Shown: positions 1-7,037 of the stretch, piece by piece
How the letters are laid out: each line of letters starts with the position of its first letter
Position numbering within the stretch: the first letter of the stretch is position 1
Assembly: GCA_937958105.1 (NCBI GenBank)
Contig: CALFXJ010000032.1
Span: 1 to 19,798 of the forward strand
Direction: 5' to 3'
DNA length: 19,798 nt
Source: an uncultured Cellvibrio sp.
GTDB taxonomy: Bacteria > Pseudomonadota > Gammaproteobacteria > Pseudomonadales > Cellvibrionaceae
Notes under the pieces: model-generated
What the model was told of the DNA's origin: nothing
What the model saw: the letters and a program-made list of their open reading frames with translations, nothing else
The model's database searches: none
Translations under genes and position numbers: made by a program

Positions 1-1340
1 TCCTTATAGAACAGCTCGTTCTGCACACCGGCGTAGCCCGACGCCATACTGCGCTTAACGAAAAGTACCGTGCGCGCCTTTTCCACATCGAGAATCGGCA
101 TACCGAAGATCGGACTGCTCGGATCGCTCTTGGCTGCAGGGTTGGTAACATCATTCGCACCGATCACGAAGGCTACATCAGCAGTCTGGAATTCATTGTT
201 GATGTCTTCCAGCTCAAACACTTCGTCATAGGGAACGTTCGCTTCTGCCAACAGTACGTTCATATGCCCCGGCATACGACCGGCTACCGGGTGAATGGCA
301 TAACTGACTTTAACACCGGCTTTCTTCAGCTCGTCGCACATTTCACGCAACGCGTGCTGTGCCTGAGCCACCGCCATACCGTAACCGGGAACGATGATGA
401 CGGAACCGGCATTCTTCATAATGAAGGCGGCATCTTCCGCACTGCCTTGTTTTACCGGGCGATCATCGACACCACCACCGGCACCCGCTGATGCCGCGTC
501 TGCGCCAAAGCCGCCGAGAATAACATTGAAGAAGGAGCGATTCATACCCTTACACATGATGTAAGACAGAATTGCACCGGACGAGCCGACTAGTGCACCA
601 GTTACAATCAGCGCGTCATTATGCAGCGTAAATCCGATACCGGCAGCGGCCCAACCGGAGTAGGAGTTGAGCATGGATACCACCACCGGCATGTCTGCGC
701 CACCGATCGGAATGATCAGCAGGACGCCGATGACAAAGGCCAGTGCCGTCATGGTCCAGAATACCCAGGGTGCCTGTTCAAAGCAGAAGTAAACAATCAA
801 CGCGATGATGAACAGACCGATGAGGGCATTAAGCAGATGCTGGCCACCAAAGGTTACGGGCGCACCGGATACCAGCCCCTGCAATTTGGTAAAGGCAATT
901 ACTGAACCGGAAAAGGTAATTGCACCAATGACTACGCCAAGTCCCATTTCGATACGGCTGGCAATAAATATTTCGCCGCTGGCATTCAGCAGACCAAATG
1001 CTGCAGGATTGGTGAAGGCCGCACCCGCTACCAATACTGCCGCCAGACCAACCAGACTGTGGAATGCAGCCACCAGCTGCGGCATCGCCGTCATGGCGAT
1101 ACGACGCGCAGTGATCACACCAATGACCGCACCGATAGCCAGCGCCACCAGAATCCAGCCATAAGAATCAACGGCGGGGCTCAACACTGTTGTTACAACA
1201 GCGATGAACATCCCGATCATTCCAAAGTAATTTCCAGCGCGGGAAGACTCCGGAGAGGATAATCCGCGCAGCGCCATGATGAACAACACCGCCGCCACCA
1301 GATAGGCGAGCGAAGTCAGGTTTGCATGTAATTCTGTCAT
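1..1340 (-). CDS. pntB: NAD(P) transhydrogenase subunit beta, C-terminus cut by window edge
   Basis: Membrane subunit of the proton-translocating transhydrogenase, which uses the proton-motive force to reduce NADP+ with NADH. The frame opens with ATG at 1340 behind GGGGAA and reads MTELHANLTSLAYLV. The first ~270 residues are a run of hydrophobic segments (membrane domain II). The NADP(H)-binding domain III follows, with GYGMAVAQAQH near residue 318, then HPVAGRMPGHMNVLLAEANV and GANDVTNPAAKSDP, all typical of PntB. About 446 codons are present. By comparison with E. coli PntB (462 residues) only some 20 residues are missing, because the sequence stops after GYAGVQNELFY. It is the last gene of pntAa-pntAb-pntB, 27 bp after pntAb. 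Family assignment is secure. Confidence 0.97.
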   Translation of the reverse strand, partial: MTELHANLTSLAYLVAAVLFIMALRGLSSPESSRAGNYFGMIGMFIAVVTTVLSPAVDSYGWILVALAIGAVIGVITARRIAMTAMPQLVAAFHSLVGLAAVLVAGAAFTNPAAFGLLNASGEIFIASRIEMGLGVVIGAITFSGSVIAFTKLQGLVSGAPVTFGGQHLLNALIGLFIIALIVYFCFEQAPWVFWTMTALAFVIGVLLIIPIGGADMPVVVSMLNSYSGWAAAGIGFTLHNDALIVTGALVGSSGAILSYIMCKGMNRSFFNVILGGFGADAASAGAGGGVDDRPVKQGSAEDAAFIMKNAGSVIIVPGYGMAVAQAQHALREMCDELKKAGVKVSYAIHPVAGRMPGHMNVLLAEANVPYDEVFELEDINNEFQTADVAFVIGANDVTNPAAKSDPSSPIFGMPILDVEKARTVLFVKRSMASGYAGVQNELFYK

Positions 1341-1367
1341 GATGTTCCCCAGTGATGTTGTGCGGAA

Positions 1368-1652
1368 TTATTTTTTCTTTTTGTACATGGCGAGCATGCG
1401 ATGCGTCACGGTGAAACCACCGAAGATGTTAATCGCTGCCAACACCATTGCACCAAAGCCAAGCACTTTGGACAGACTCATCTCAGCCGGCCCGACGGCA
1501 ATCAGGGCCCCGACGATAATCACACTGGAGATCGCATTGGTCACCGCCATCAGCGGTGTGTGCAGGGCGGGCGTTACGCTCCATACCACGTAATAGCCTA
1601 CAAAAACCGCCAGCACAAAGATTGATAATTGAGAAATGAAGTTCGCTTCCAT
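1368..1652 (-). CDS. pntAb: NAD(P) transhydrogenase subunit alpha part 2 (membrane domain)
   Basis: A 94-residue integral membrane protein with about three hydrophobic segments, ending in a basic MYKKKK tail. It corresponds to the C-terminal membrane part of E. coli PntA, which here is a separate gene, as in Rhodospirillum and many other proteobacteria. TPALHTPLMAVTNAISSVIIVGAL is the conserved core of the domain. The ATG at 1652 follows a GGGG Shine-Dalgarno stretch and lies only 8 bp after the stop of pntAa, so the two are translated from one message. Together with PntAa and PntB it forms the enzyme in the inner membrane. Confidence 0.95.
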   Translation of the reverse strand: MEANFISQLSIFVLAVFVGYYVVWSVTPALHTPLMAVTNAISSVIIVGALIAVGPAEMSLSKVLGFGAMVLAAINIFGGFTVTHRMLAMYKKKK

Positions 1653-1660
1653 AAATCCCC

Positions 1661-2818
1661 CTAGGCATTTGCCGGCTGAAAGTTGGGATGAACCACCTGA
1701 CCGTCGCGGGTCAAGGTAACCGCTGCAACGATTTCATCCTGCCAGTTGATGTTGAGCGCTTTTTCTTCGGCGTCTACCAGCGGCGTGAGGAAATTCAGCA
1801 GGTTCTTTGCATATAACGCGCTGGCATCCGCTGACAGACGGCTGGGAATATTGAACAGACCAATAATGGTCACACCGTTCACCTCAACAATTTCGCCCGG
1901 CTTGGTCAGCGTACAGTTACCACCCTGCTCTGCCGCCAGATCCACAATGACCGATCCTGGGCGCATGCTGTGCACCATCTCATCATTGATCAGTGTGGGC
2001 GCCTTGCGACCCGGGATTAATGCGGTACAGATGGCGATGTCCTGCTTCTTCAGCGTTTCTGCAACCAGCTCAGCCTGGCGGCGCTTGTAGTCATCGCTCA
2101 TCTCTTTAGCGTAACCACCGGCAGTTTCTGCGTTGGCCACTTCTTCACTTTCGACCATGACAAACTTGCCGCCGAGACTTTCCACCTGCTCTTTAGAGGC
2201 GGGGCGCACGTCTGTCGCCGACACAATAGCGCCAAGACGACGAGCCGTTGCAATGGCCTGCAATCCCGCAACACCGGCACCCAGCACCATCACCCGGGCG
2301 GGTGCAATTGTGCCAGCCGCAGTCATCATCATCGGCATCGCGCGGTCATAGACATTCACTGCCTCTAACACAGCACGATAGCCTGCAAGGTTACTTTGGG
2401 AGCTGAGGACATCCATGCTCTGGGCACGGGTAATACGCGGAACAAACTCCAATGCCATAGCCGTTACACCAGCAGCGGCATATTGCTGGACAGCATTGGG
2501 GTCGGCATAGGGAGACAAAATAGCAACGAGCAACGCGCCGCGTTTCATCAATGCCAATTCATCGGGACCATCTTCGCCAGCCAGAAGGGGGCGTTGAACT
2601 TTCAAAACAATATCGGCATCTGCCAATAGCTGCGCGAGATCACCAACAATTTTTGCACCAGCGGCTTCATAGGCTGCATCAGTAATCCGGCTTGCTTCAC
2701 CGGCACCCGCCTCTACCGCCACATCAATACCTAAGGCAACAAATTTTTTCACCGTCTCTGGTGTTGCGGCTACACGACGCTCGTGGGCACGACGCTCCCT
2801 GGGTATGGAGATCTTCAT
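1661..2818 (-). CDS. pntAa: NAD(P) transhydrogenase subunit alpha part 1 (NAD-binding)
   Basis: A 385-residue cytoplasmic NAD(H)-binding domain I of transhydrogenase, related to alanine dehydrogenase. Visible motifs: the N-terminal KISIPRERRAHERRVAATPE, the RAQSMDVLSSQSNLAGY stretch at 131-147, the dinucleotide fingerprint GAGVAG at 180-185 with acidic D203 in ATDVRP that selects NAD over NADP, and the mobile-loop region around AEQGGNCTLT. Length matches the split form, not the ~510-residue fused E. coli PntA. ATG at 2818 follows GAGGGAAG. It is first in the operon. No confident promoter could be placed upstream, although TATTAT/TATAAA boxes occur around 2910-2920 on this strand. Confidence 0.96.
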   Translation of the reverse strand: MKISIPRERRAHERRVAATPETVKKFVALGIDVAVEAGAGEASRITDAAYEAAGAKIVGDLAQLLADADIVLKVQRPLLAGEDGPDELALMKRGALLVAILSPYADPNAVQQYAAAGVTAMALEFVPRITRAQSMDVLSSQSNLAGYRAVLEAVNVYDRAMPMMMTAAGTIAPARVMVLGAGVAGLQAIATARRLGAIVSATDVRPASKEQVESLGGKFVMVESEEVANAETAGGYAKEMSDDYKRRQAELVAETLKKQDIAICTALIPGRKAPTLINDEMVHSMRPGSVIVDLAAEQGGNCTLTKPGEIVEVNGVTIIGLFNIPSRLSADASALYAKNLLNFLTPLVDAEEKALNINWQDEIVAAVTLTRDGQVVHPNFQPANA

Positions 2819-3183
2819 AGGACACTTCCCTCTAAGTAGGTCTTTTTGATTGCAAGCAAATACCTCTCGCGGCTATTAAGCCACAAGAAGCTTTCCAACA
2901 ATCACACCTTTATAATAATGGCACTTAAATCGAAGCAGCTCAGAACAATTCACTATAAAAACTACAGCGTTTTGTCGGGTTTTTCGATCTGTGCCTTCGT
3001 GATGGCCGGACATCAAGGTCCGACTCCCTCTCTCACCGTCAGCGCGGTTTAATCCTTGCCGGAGGCGGATGCGGCACACTCCGGCAGGTCGTTCATCTTG
3101 TTCAGCGTAATAATGCGCCCGAAGGATGATTGATCATCTGCAGCGGAATCATCAAATACTCTGATATCGCTGCATTAAAACTT
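2819..3183. other. Intergenic spacer between pntAa and uxaA
   Basis: 365 bp without a convincing gene. The part next to pntAa is AT-rich and should hold its promoter, but no -35/-10 pair stands out. The part next to uxaA contains an 8-bp inverted repeat (3057-3086) and a short open frame on the minus strand (3049-3174, 41 codons, no proximal start) in the same frame as uxaA but after its stop. Short overlapping open frames on both strands here have no recognisable motifs, and I treat them as chance. Confidence 0.6.
3057..3086 (-). terminator. Possible hairpin terminator downstream of uxaA
   Basis: Perfect 8-bp arms TGCCGGAG and CTCCGGCA separated by 14 nt, about 100 nt beyond the uxaA stop on the minus strand. 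There is no T-run after it, so if it acts in termination it would be weak, or it may serve as a 3' end stabiliser. It is the only sizeable hairpin between uxaA and pntAa. Confidence 0.35.
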
Positions 3184-4704
3184 TTAAACAACAGCACCAA
3201 TCTTCCAGGGATTGAATTCGTTATCCCCATAACCCAGCAGTTCGCTCTTGGTAGCTTCGCCGGATGCCACAGCCAGAATCTCAGCAAAGATTTTTTCGCC
3301 GCACTCTTCCAGCGTGTATTCACCATCCAGCACTCCGCCGCAATTGATGTCCACATCTTCTTTCATGCGCTCATACAATTGGGAGTTACTGGCCAGCTTG
3401 ATACTGGGAACCGGCTTGCTGCCAAACGCAGAACCACGGCCTGTGGTGAAGCACACAACGTTTGCACCGGATGCGATCTGACCGGTCACAGACACCGGAT
3501 CAAAGCCGGGGCTATCCATGAACACCAGACCTTTTTCTTTAACCTCTTCCGCGTACAGATAAACACCGGTCATCTGGGTAGATCCACTTTTGGCCTGAGC
3601 GCCCAGTGATTTTTCCAGGATAGTGGTCAATCCGCCCACTTTATTGCCCGGTGAAGGGTTGTTATTTAACTCAAAGCCATTACGCTCGGTGTAATCTTCC
3701 CACCAGCGAATCCGTTCGAGTAATTTTTCTGCCAGCTCCGGCGTTGCAGCACGTTGTGTCAGCAAGTGTTCAGCGCCAAAAATTTCCGGAGTCTCAGAGT
3801 AAATCACTGTACCGCCATGACGCACCAGAATATCTCCGGCAACACCCAGCGCCGGGTTCGCGGTAATACCGGAGAATGCGTCGGAGCCGCCGCACTGCAC
3901 CGCCAGAGTCAATTCACTGGCAGGCACAGTTTCGCGCCGAGCTTCGTTAACCAGCGGCAACATCTGGCGCAGGGTTTCGATACCCTTTTCAACCGCAATC
4001 CGCGTACCGCCAACTTCCTGAATGGTGTAGGCGCAGAATGTCTTGGAACCACCCAGGCCGCTTTCTTCCATCACCCGCTGAACCTGCATGGTTTCGCAAC
4101 CCAGGCCTACCATCATCACCCCACCGAAGTTCGGGTGGCGGGCGTAGCCGTCGAATGTGCGACGCAGCGTTTCGTATCCTTCACCATCGGAACGCATGCC
4201 GCAGCCCGTCTCGTGAGTGAAAGCCACGACGCCATCAATATTGGGATATTGTTCAAGCTCACCCGAAAAGGTGAAGTGCTGGGCAATGGCGCGAGCGACA
4301 GTCGCCGAGCAGTTTACCGTAGTGAGAATGCCGACGTAGTTACGCGTTCCCACCTTGCCATTAGCGCGACGATAACCTTGGAAGGTAGCCCGCTGCGCTT
4401 CGGGTACATAGTCAGTGGGGACTGCATTTCGACAGAAACCATAATCCTTCTCGAGATCACCCATCACACAGTTGTGCGTATGGACGTGATCACCGGGAGC
4501 GATATCGGTGCCGGCGAAACCAATTACCTGGCCATATTTCCGGATAGCCTCACCTTTAGCAATCGGCACCAATGCAACTTTATGCATCGCCGGAATATCA
4601 GCACGCAAGGTGAGGTCGTTTTCGATCAGGGTGATGCCTGCGGGTAAAGCGGCTTTACTGACACCGACATTATCCTGTTTGTGTAAATGAATAATACTGC
4701 TCAA
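3184..4704 (-). CDS. uxaA: Altronate dehydratase (UxaA/GarD family), TTG start
   Basis: Converts D-altronate to 2-keto-3-deoxygluconate in galacturonate catabolism. The 506 residues show the family architecture: an N-terminal SAF-like domain (1-~90, with HKVALVPIAKGEAIRKYG and HVHTHN), a linker with GYRRANGKVGTRNYVGI, then the C-terminal dehydratase domain with CGGSDAFSGITANPALG, NPSPGNKVGGLTT and FTTGRGSAFGSKPVPSIK. E. coli UxaA has 495 residues. Galactarate dehydratase (GarD) has the same fold, but the N-terminus IIHLHKQDNV and the pectin context favour altronate. The start is TTG at 4704: an in-frame TAG lies four codons upstream, no ATG occurs near the N-terminus, TAGG is suitably spaced, and the first residues align with UxaA. 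It is transcribed away from the GH28 gene across a shared regulatory region. Confidence 0.87.
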   Translation of the reverse strand: MSSIIHLHKQDNVGVSKAALPAGITLIENDLTLRADIPAMHKVALVPIAKGEAIRKYGQVIGFAGTDIAPGDHVHTHNCVMGDLEKDYGFCRNAVPTDYVPEAQRATFQGYRRANGKVGTRNYVGILTTVNCSATVARAIAQHFTFSGELEQYPNIDGVVAFTHETGCGMRSDGEGYETLRRTFDGYARHPNFGGVMMVGLGCETMQVQRVMEESGLGGSKTFCAYTIQEVGGTRIAVEKGIETLRQMLPLVNEARRETVPASELTLAVQCGGSDAFSGITANPALGVAGDILVRHGGTVIYSETPEIFGAEHLLTQRAATPELAEKLLERIRWWEDYTERNGFELNNNPSPGNKVGGLTTILEKSLGAQAKSGSTQMTGVYLYAEEVKEKGLVFMDSPGFDPVSVTGQIASGANVVCFTTGRGSAFGSKPVPSIKLASNSQLYERMKEDVDINCGGVLDGEYTLEECGEKIFAEILAVASGEATKSELLGYGDNEFNPWKIGAVV

Positions 4705-4792
4705 GATTGCAACCTACGGGTGAGTTTCGGTCGATGGTAAAAATTCGCCAGATGAGTTTTTGTTATAGGAGAAGTGTTACCGATTTGTAGAG

Positions 4793-4818
4793 AAAAAAAC
4801 AGGCGCCTTACGGCGCCT
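4793..4818 (-). terminator. Intrinsic terminator or attenuator upstream of uxaA
   Basis: Read on the minus strand: AGGCGCC, loop GTAA, GGCGCCT, G, then seven T. This is a textbook GC-rich stem followed by a U-tract. It sits about 90 nt before the uxaA start on the same strand, with no accepted gene ending in front of it. It either ends an unseen upstream transcript (small RNA or relic gene) or attenuates uxaA transcription started further upstream. Confidence 0.75.
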
Positions 4819-4830
4819 AAATATCGGCAA

Positions 4831-4849
4831 TGGTATTCGGTCAATACCA
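4831..4849. promoter_or_regulatory. Operator-like palindrome TGGTATT-N5-AATACCA
   Basis: Perfect 7-bp arms around a 5-bp spacer, about 130 bp upstream of uxaA. TTGGTAT/ATACCA half-sites recall operators of GntR-family hexuronate regulators (ExuR/UxuR type), which would fit altronate catabolism. No regulator gene lies in the window, so the factor is inferred only from the half-site. Confidence 0.45.
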
Positions 4850-4941
4850 ATTTCAATCTAACATTGAGTGAATAGTCCCGCAATAACGTACGCCATACGC
4901 ACAATTCATCCTGTTTCCGGTTTAGTGAAAACCACCTCTTA

Positions 4942-4955
4942 TGACAACGCTGTCA
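4942..4955. promoter_or_regulatory. LacI-family-like operator TGACAACGCTGTCA
   Basis: A 14-bp palindrome with a central CG and six of seven base pairs symmetrical, the layout typical of LacI/GalR-family operators. It lies in the divergent uxaA/GH28 region. The assignment rests on pattern alone. Confidence 0.4.
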
Positions 4956-5060
4956 ACTTCATAATTCACCTTTTAGCAGTAATTCAGTCCGCCTTGTTGA
5001 CTATTTATTAGGAGAAATTTTCTTCAAAATTTTTACAAAAATTTTTCTCATTTTTTGTAA

Positions 5061-5138
5061 AGAAACCGATAAATTCAGTTTCCAGCGCAAAAAGTAACCG
5101 TTTACACTTATAAAAATAATTACATGAAACCGATTACA
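5061..5138. repeat. Three AACCG-centred motifs at exact 32-bp spacing
   Basis: AGAAACCGATAAAT (5061), AGTAACCGTTTACA (5093) and TGAAACCGATTACA (5125) share the pattern WGWAACCGNTWAMA. The CCG cores begin at 5066, 5098 and 5130, so both intervals are 32 bp, close to three helical turns. The second is nearly symmetrical (GTAA-CCGT-TTAC). They look like phased operators of a LacI/GalR-type regulator upstream of the GH28 gene. Confidence 0.5.
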
Positions 5139-5188
5139 CCTAAAAATTAGTGACAATGAGACTAATAAAATATGTCTATTTAGAAATT

Positions 5189-5284
5189 TCACACTAAAAA
5201 GATATTGATTTTCCTGGCAGCCGAATACACAATGAAAAAAATGGCACCAATGAAAACCATCAACCCGATGACCGTGCTTGCCAA
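5189..5284 (-). pseudogene. Possible relic of a membrane protein C-terminus
   Basis: On the minus strand this stretch reads LASTVIGLMVFIGAIFFIVY followed by SAARKINIFLV and a stop. That is a plausible last transmembrane helix with a short basic tail, as in transporters. The same frame is interrupted by a TAA immediately upstream, and no longer intact frame continues it. An inner-membrane sugar-acid transporter would fit the locus, and none is otherwise present. The family cannot be named from this fragment, and chance hydrophobicity in AT-rich DNA is a real alternative. Confidence 0.25.
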
Positions 5285-5449
5285 TTACCAGTTCATATAC
5301 CAAGCTCATTACAACCATTCCAACGCAGCGAACTCGGTATCCGGCAGAGCGGGATTCAACATAACTGTCCATTGATGCCTGTAGTGACCTCAGAGCTGCG
5401 GTCTTAATGCATGCGTGGCTGAGTGAATAGCAACAATGCGCACTGCTCA

Positions 5450-6928
5450 ATGAATACAAAAAGAGAGAGACAAGTGAGAGAGCTTCGTCCTGCAAAGATC
5501 AGTCGTCGTACCTTTCTGGTTGCCACCGCTGGCACCGCTGTCGGGTGCGCCGTTCTGGATCAACAACCCGCCCCCCAAGCCACTGGTGATGCTGAGCATC
5601 ACCAGGCCTGGGAGATGGCGGCACGCATTCGCCAGCAAACCATTGTTCCAACCTTCCCTGATCGGCAGTTCGATGTCCGCACCTACGGCGCGGTCAATGA
5701 CGGGATCACAGATAACAGCGAAGCATTCGCAAAAGCTATTGCTGCCTGTCACGAGGCGGGTGGCGGACGTGTGATTGTCCCGGCCGGTCGCTATCTGACA
5801 GGTCCAATCCATCTAAAGTCCAACGTCAATCTGCACCTCGAGCCCGAAAGCCGGATTCTCTTCAGCACCGACCCCAAAGATTATCTTCCCGCTGTGTTCA
5901 CCCGCTGGGAAGGTGTGGAATTTATGGGTTACTCACCGCTGATCTATGCTTTTGAACAGAAAAACATTGCTGTGACCGGTACTGGTGTGCTGGACGGCCA
6001 AGGCAACCGCACGACCTGGTGGCCCTGGAAGGGCGGCGCCTGGAAAGGCGGGACCGACTGGAGTATGCCGGGCTTCCCTACCCAGGACGAAGGCCGGGAC
6101 AAATTATTTACCGACGCAGAACAAGGCGTTCCACCCGAGCAGCGTCTCTATGCCGACGGAGCCAACCTGCGTCCGCCATTCTTTCAGCCCTATCGTTGCG
6201 AAAATGTGCTGATAGAAGGCGTCACTATTACCGGTGCACCTTTCTGGCTGATCAACCCGGTGCTGTGCCAAAGCGTTACTGTAAAAGGCGTTACCTGCGA
6301 CAGCCTCGGCCCCAATTCTGATGGCTGCGATCCTGAATCCTGTAAGAATGTGGTCATTGAAGATTGCTACTTTGATACTGGTGACGACTGTATCGCCATC
6401 AAGTCCGGCCGCAACAATGACGGCCGCCGCTTAAACATCCCTGCTGAAAATATCCTCATCACCGGGTGCAAGATGCGCAGCGGTCACGGCGGTGTGGTGA
6501 TTGGCAGTGAGATATCCGGCGGTGCACGCAACATCTTTGTTGAGAACTGCGAGATGAGCAGCCCGGACCTGGAGCGAGGCATTCGCATCAAAACCAACTC
6601 CATGCGTGGCGGAGTTATCGAGAACTTCTATATTCGCAACATTCAGATTGGCGAAGTCAAGAACGCCCTGGTGATCGACTTTCATTATGAAGAAGGCGAC
6701 GCGGGCAGTTTTGATCCCACCGTGCGCAATATTGAAATTCGTGACCTCGTTTGCCAGAAAGCCGAGCGCGTGTTCCAGGTGCGCGGTTTCAAACGCGCGC
6801 CGATTCGTGATCTGCGCATGATCAACAATACGTTCGTTTCAGTGAAGGAAGTGGGCAATATTGAACATGTAGAAAATTTTGTCGCAGAAAACGTCACTAT
6901 TGAAGGAAAAACTTTTAAAGTTGGCTAA
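5450..6928 (+). CDS. GH28 glycoside hydrolase (polygalacturonase-like), Tat-exported
   Basis: Hydrolyses alpha-1,4-galacturonosyl bonds of pectin, or the rhamnogalacturonan backbone (family knowledge). Using ATG 5450 the protein has 492 residues. The N-terminus carries a twin-arginine signal SRRTFLVATAG (residues 18-28) ending in a possible lipobox AVGC (C33). A Pectate_lyase_3-like start VRTYGAVNDGITDN precedes the right-handed helix. All GH28 catalytic motifs are present: NSDGCD (289-294), TGDDC (310-314), GHG (345-347) and RIK (379-381). GTG 5423 and GTG 5474 are alternative starts; the latter has AGAGAG in front and still keeps the Tat motif. It opens the plus-strand pectin cluster. Exo- versus endo-action cannot be told, but the length and GNRTTWWPWKGG-type insertions resemble exo-acting bacterial members. 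Confidence 0.9.
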   Translation: MNTKRERQVRELRPAKISRRTFLVATAGTAVGCAVLDQQPAPQATGDAEHHQAWEMAARIRQQTIVPTFPDRQFDVRTYGAVNDGITDNSEAFAKAIAACHEAGGGRVIVPAGRYLTGPIHLKSNVNLHLEPESRILFSTDPKDYLPAVFTRWEGVEFMGYSPLIYAFEQKNIAVTGTGVLDGQGNRTTWWPWKGGAWKGGTDWSMPGFPTQDEGRDKLFTDAEQGVPPEQRLYADGANLRPPFFQPYRCENVLIEGVTITGAPFWLINPVLCQSVTVKGVTCDSLGPNSDGCDPESCKNVVIEDCYFDTGDDCIAIKSGRNNDGRRLNIPAENILITGCKMRSGHGGVVIGSEISGGARNIFVENCEMSSPDLERGIRIKTNSMRGGVIENFYIRNIQIGEVKNALVIDFHYEEGDAGSFDPTVRNIEIRDLVCQKAERVFQVRGFKRAPIRDLRMINNTFVSVKEVGNIEHVENFVAENVTIEGKTFKVG

Positions 6929-6950
6929 AGTCCGTTACAACTGTTTTTTT
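6919..6950 (+). terminator. Weak terminator candidate after the GH28 gene
   Basis: Arms AGTTG and CAACT around a 14-nt loop are followed by G and seven T; the stem overlaps the GH28 stop codon. The stem is short and AT-rich, so read-through into the receptor gene is likely. Confidence 0.3.
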
Positions 6951-6955
6951 CAGAC

Positions 6956-6983
6956 TTTACACACGTTGCTTTTCTGCTATACC
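6956..6983 (+). promoter_or_regulatory. Candidate sigma-70 promoter for the TonB-dependent receptor
   Basis: TTTACA (five of six to consensus), a 16-bp spacer ending in TGC, then TATACC, giving an extended -10. Transcription would start near 6990 and leave a ~178-nt leader containing a 32-codon ORF before the receptor gene. Confidence 0.42.
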
Positions 6984-7037
6984 GACAAAAATAATGACTC
7001 AAAAATACAAAATTAAAATTAGCTTGGCGGGAGGATA

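Larger units (their letters stand above)
4705..5449. promoter_or_regulatory. AT-rich divergent regulatory region between uxaA and the GH28 gene
   Basis: 745 bp with no convincing complete gene. From left to right it holds a terminator-like hairpin aimed at uxaA (4793-4818), a 19-bp palindrome (4831-4849), a LacI-like palindrome (4942-4955), a block of three A/T tracts centred 12 bp apart (5015-5046), three AACCG motifs 32 bp apart (5061-5138), and a stretch whose minus strand reads like the C-terminus of a membrane protein (5189-5284). A long minus-strand open frame (5001-5495) lacks any recognisable feature and runs into the GH28 gene; I do not accept it as a gene. Controlling sites for both uxaA and the pectin cluster are expected here. 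Confidence 0.6.

Noticed and set aside
3012..3045. Possible tRNA-Ser 3' end (GGTCCGACTCCCTCTCTCACCG)
   Set aside because: The last part resembles a T-arm and acceptor stem, but the T-stem does not pair properly, the T-loop lacks TTCGA, and no matching 5' acceptor strand exists about 90 nt upstream.
3754..4647. Plus-strand 297-codon frame inside uxaA
   Set aside because: Antisense shadow of the well-supported uxaA gene; no family features.
5232..5375. Plus-strand 47-codon frame starting MKKMAPMKTINPMTVLANYQ
   Set aside because: The start faintly resembles a TonB-receptor leader, but there is no ribosome site and the rest has no hydrophobic or conserved character.
5001..5495. Minus-strand open frame of 164 codons upstream of the GH28 gene
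   Set aside because: It overlaps the start of the GH28 gene, has no ribosome site or family motif, a Cys/His/Phe-rich composition typical of AT-rich antisense DNA, and a better membrane-like reading exists in another frame.
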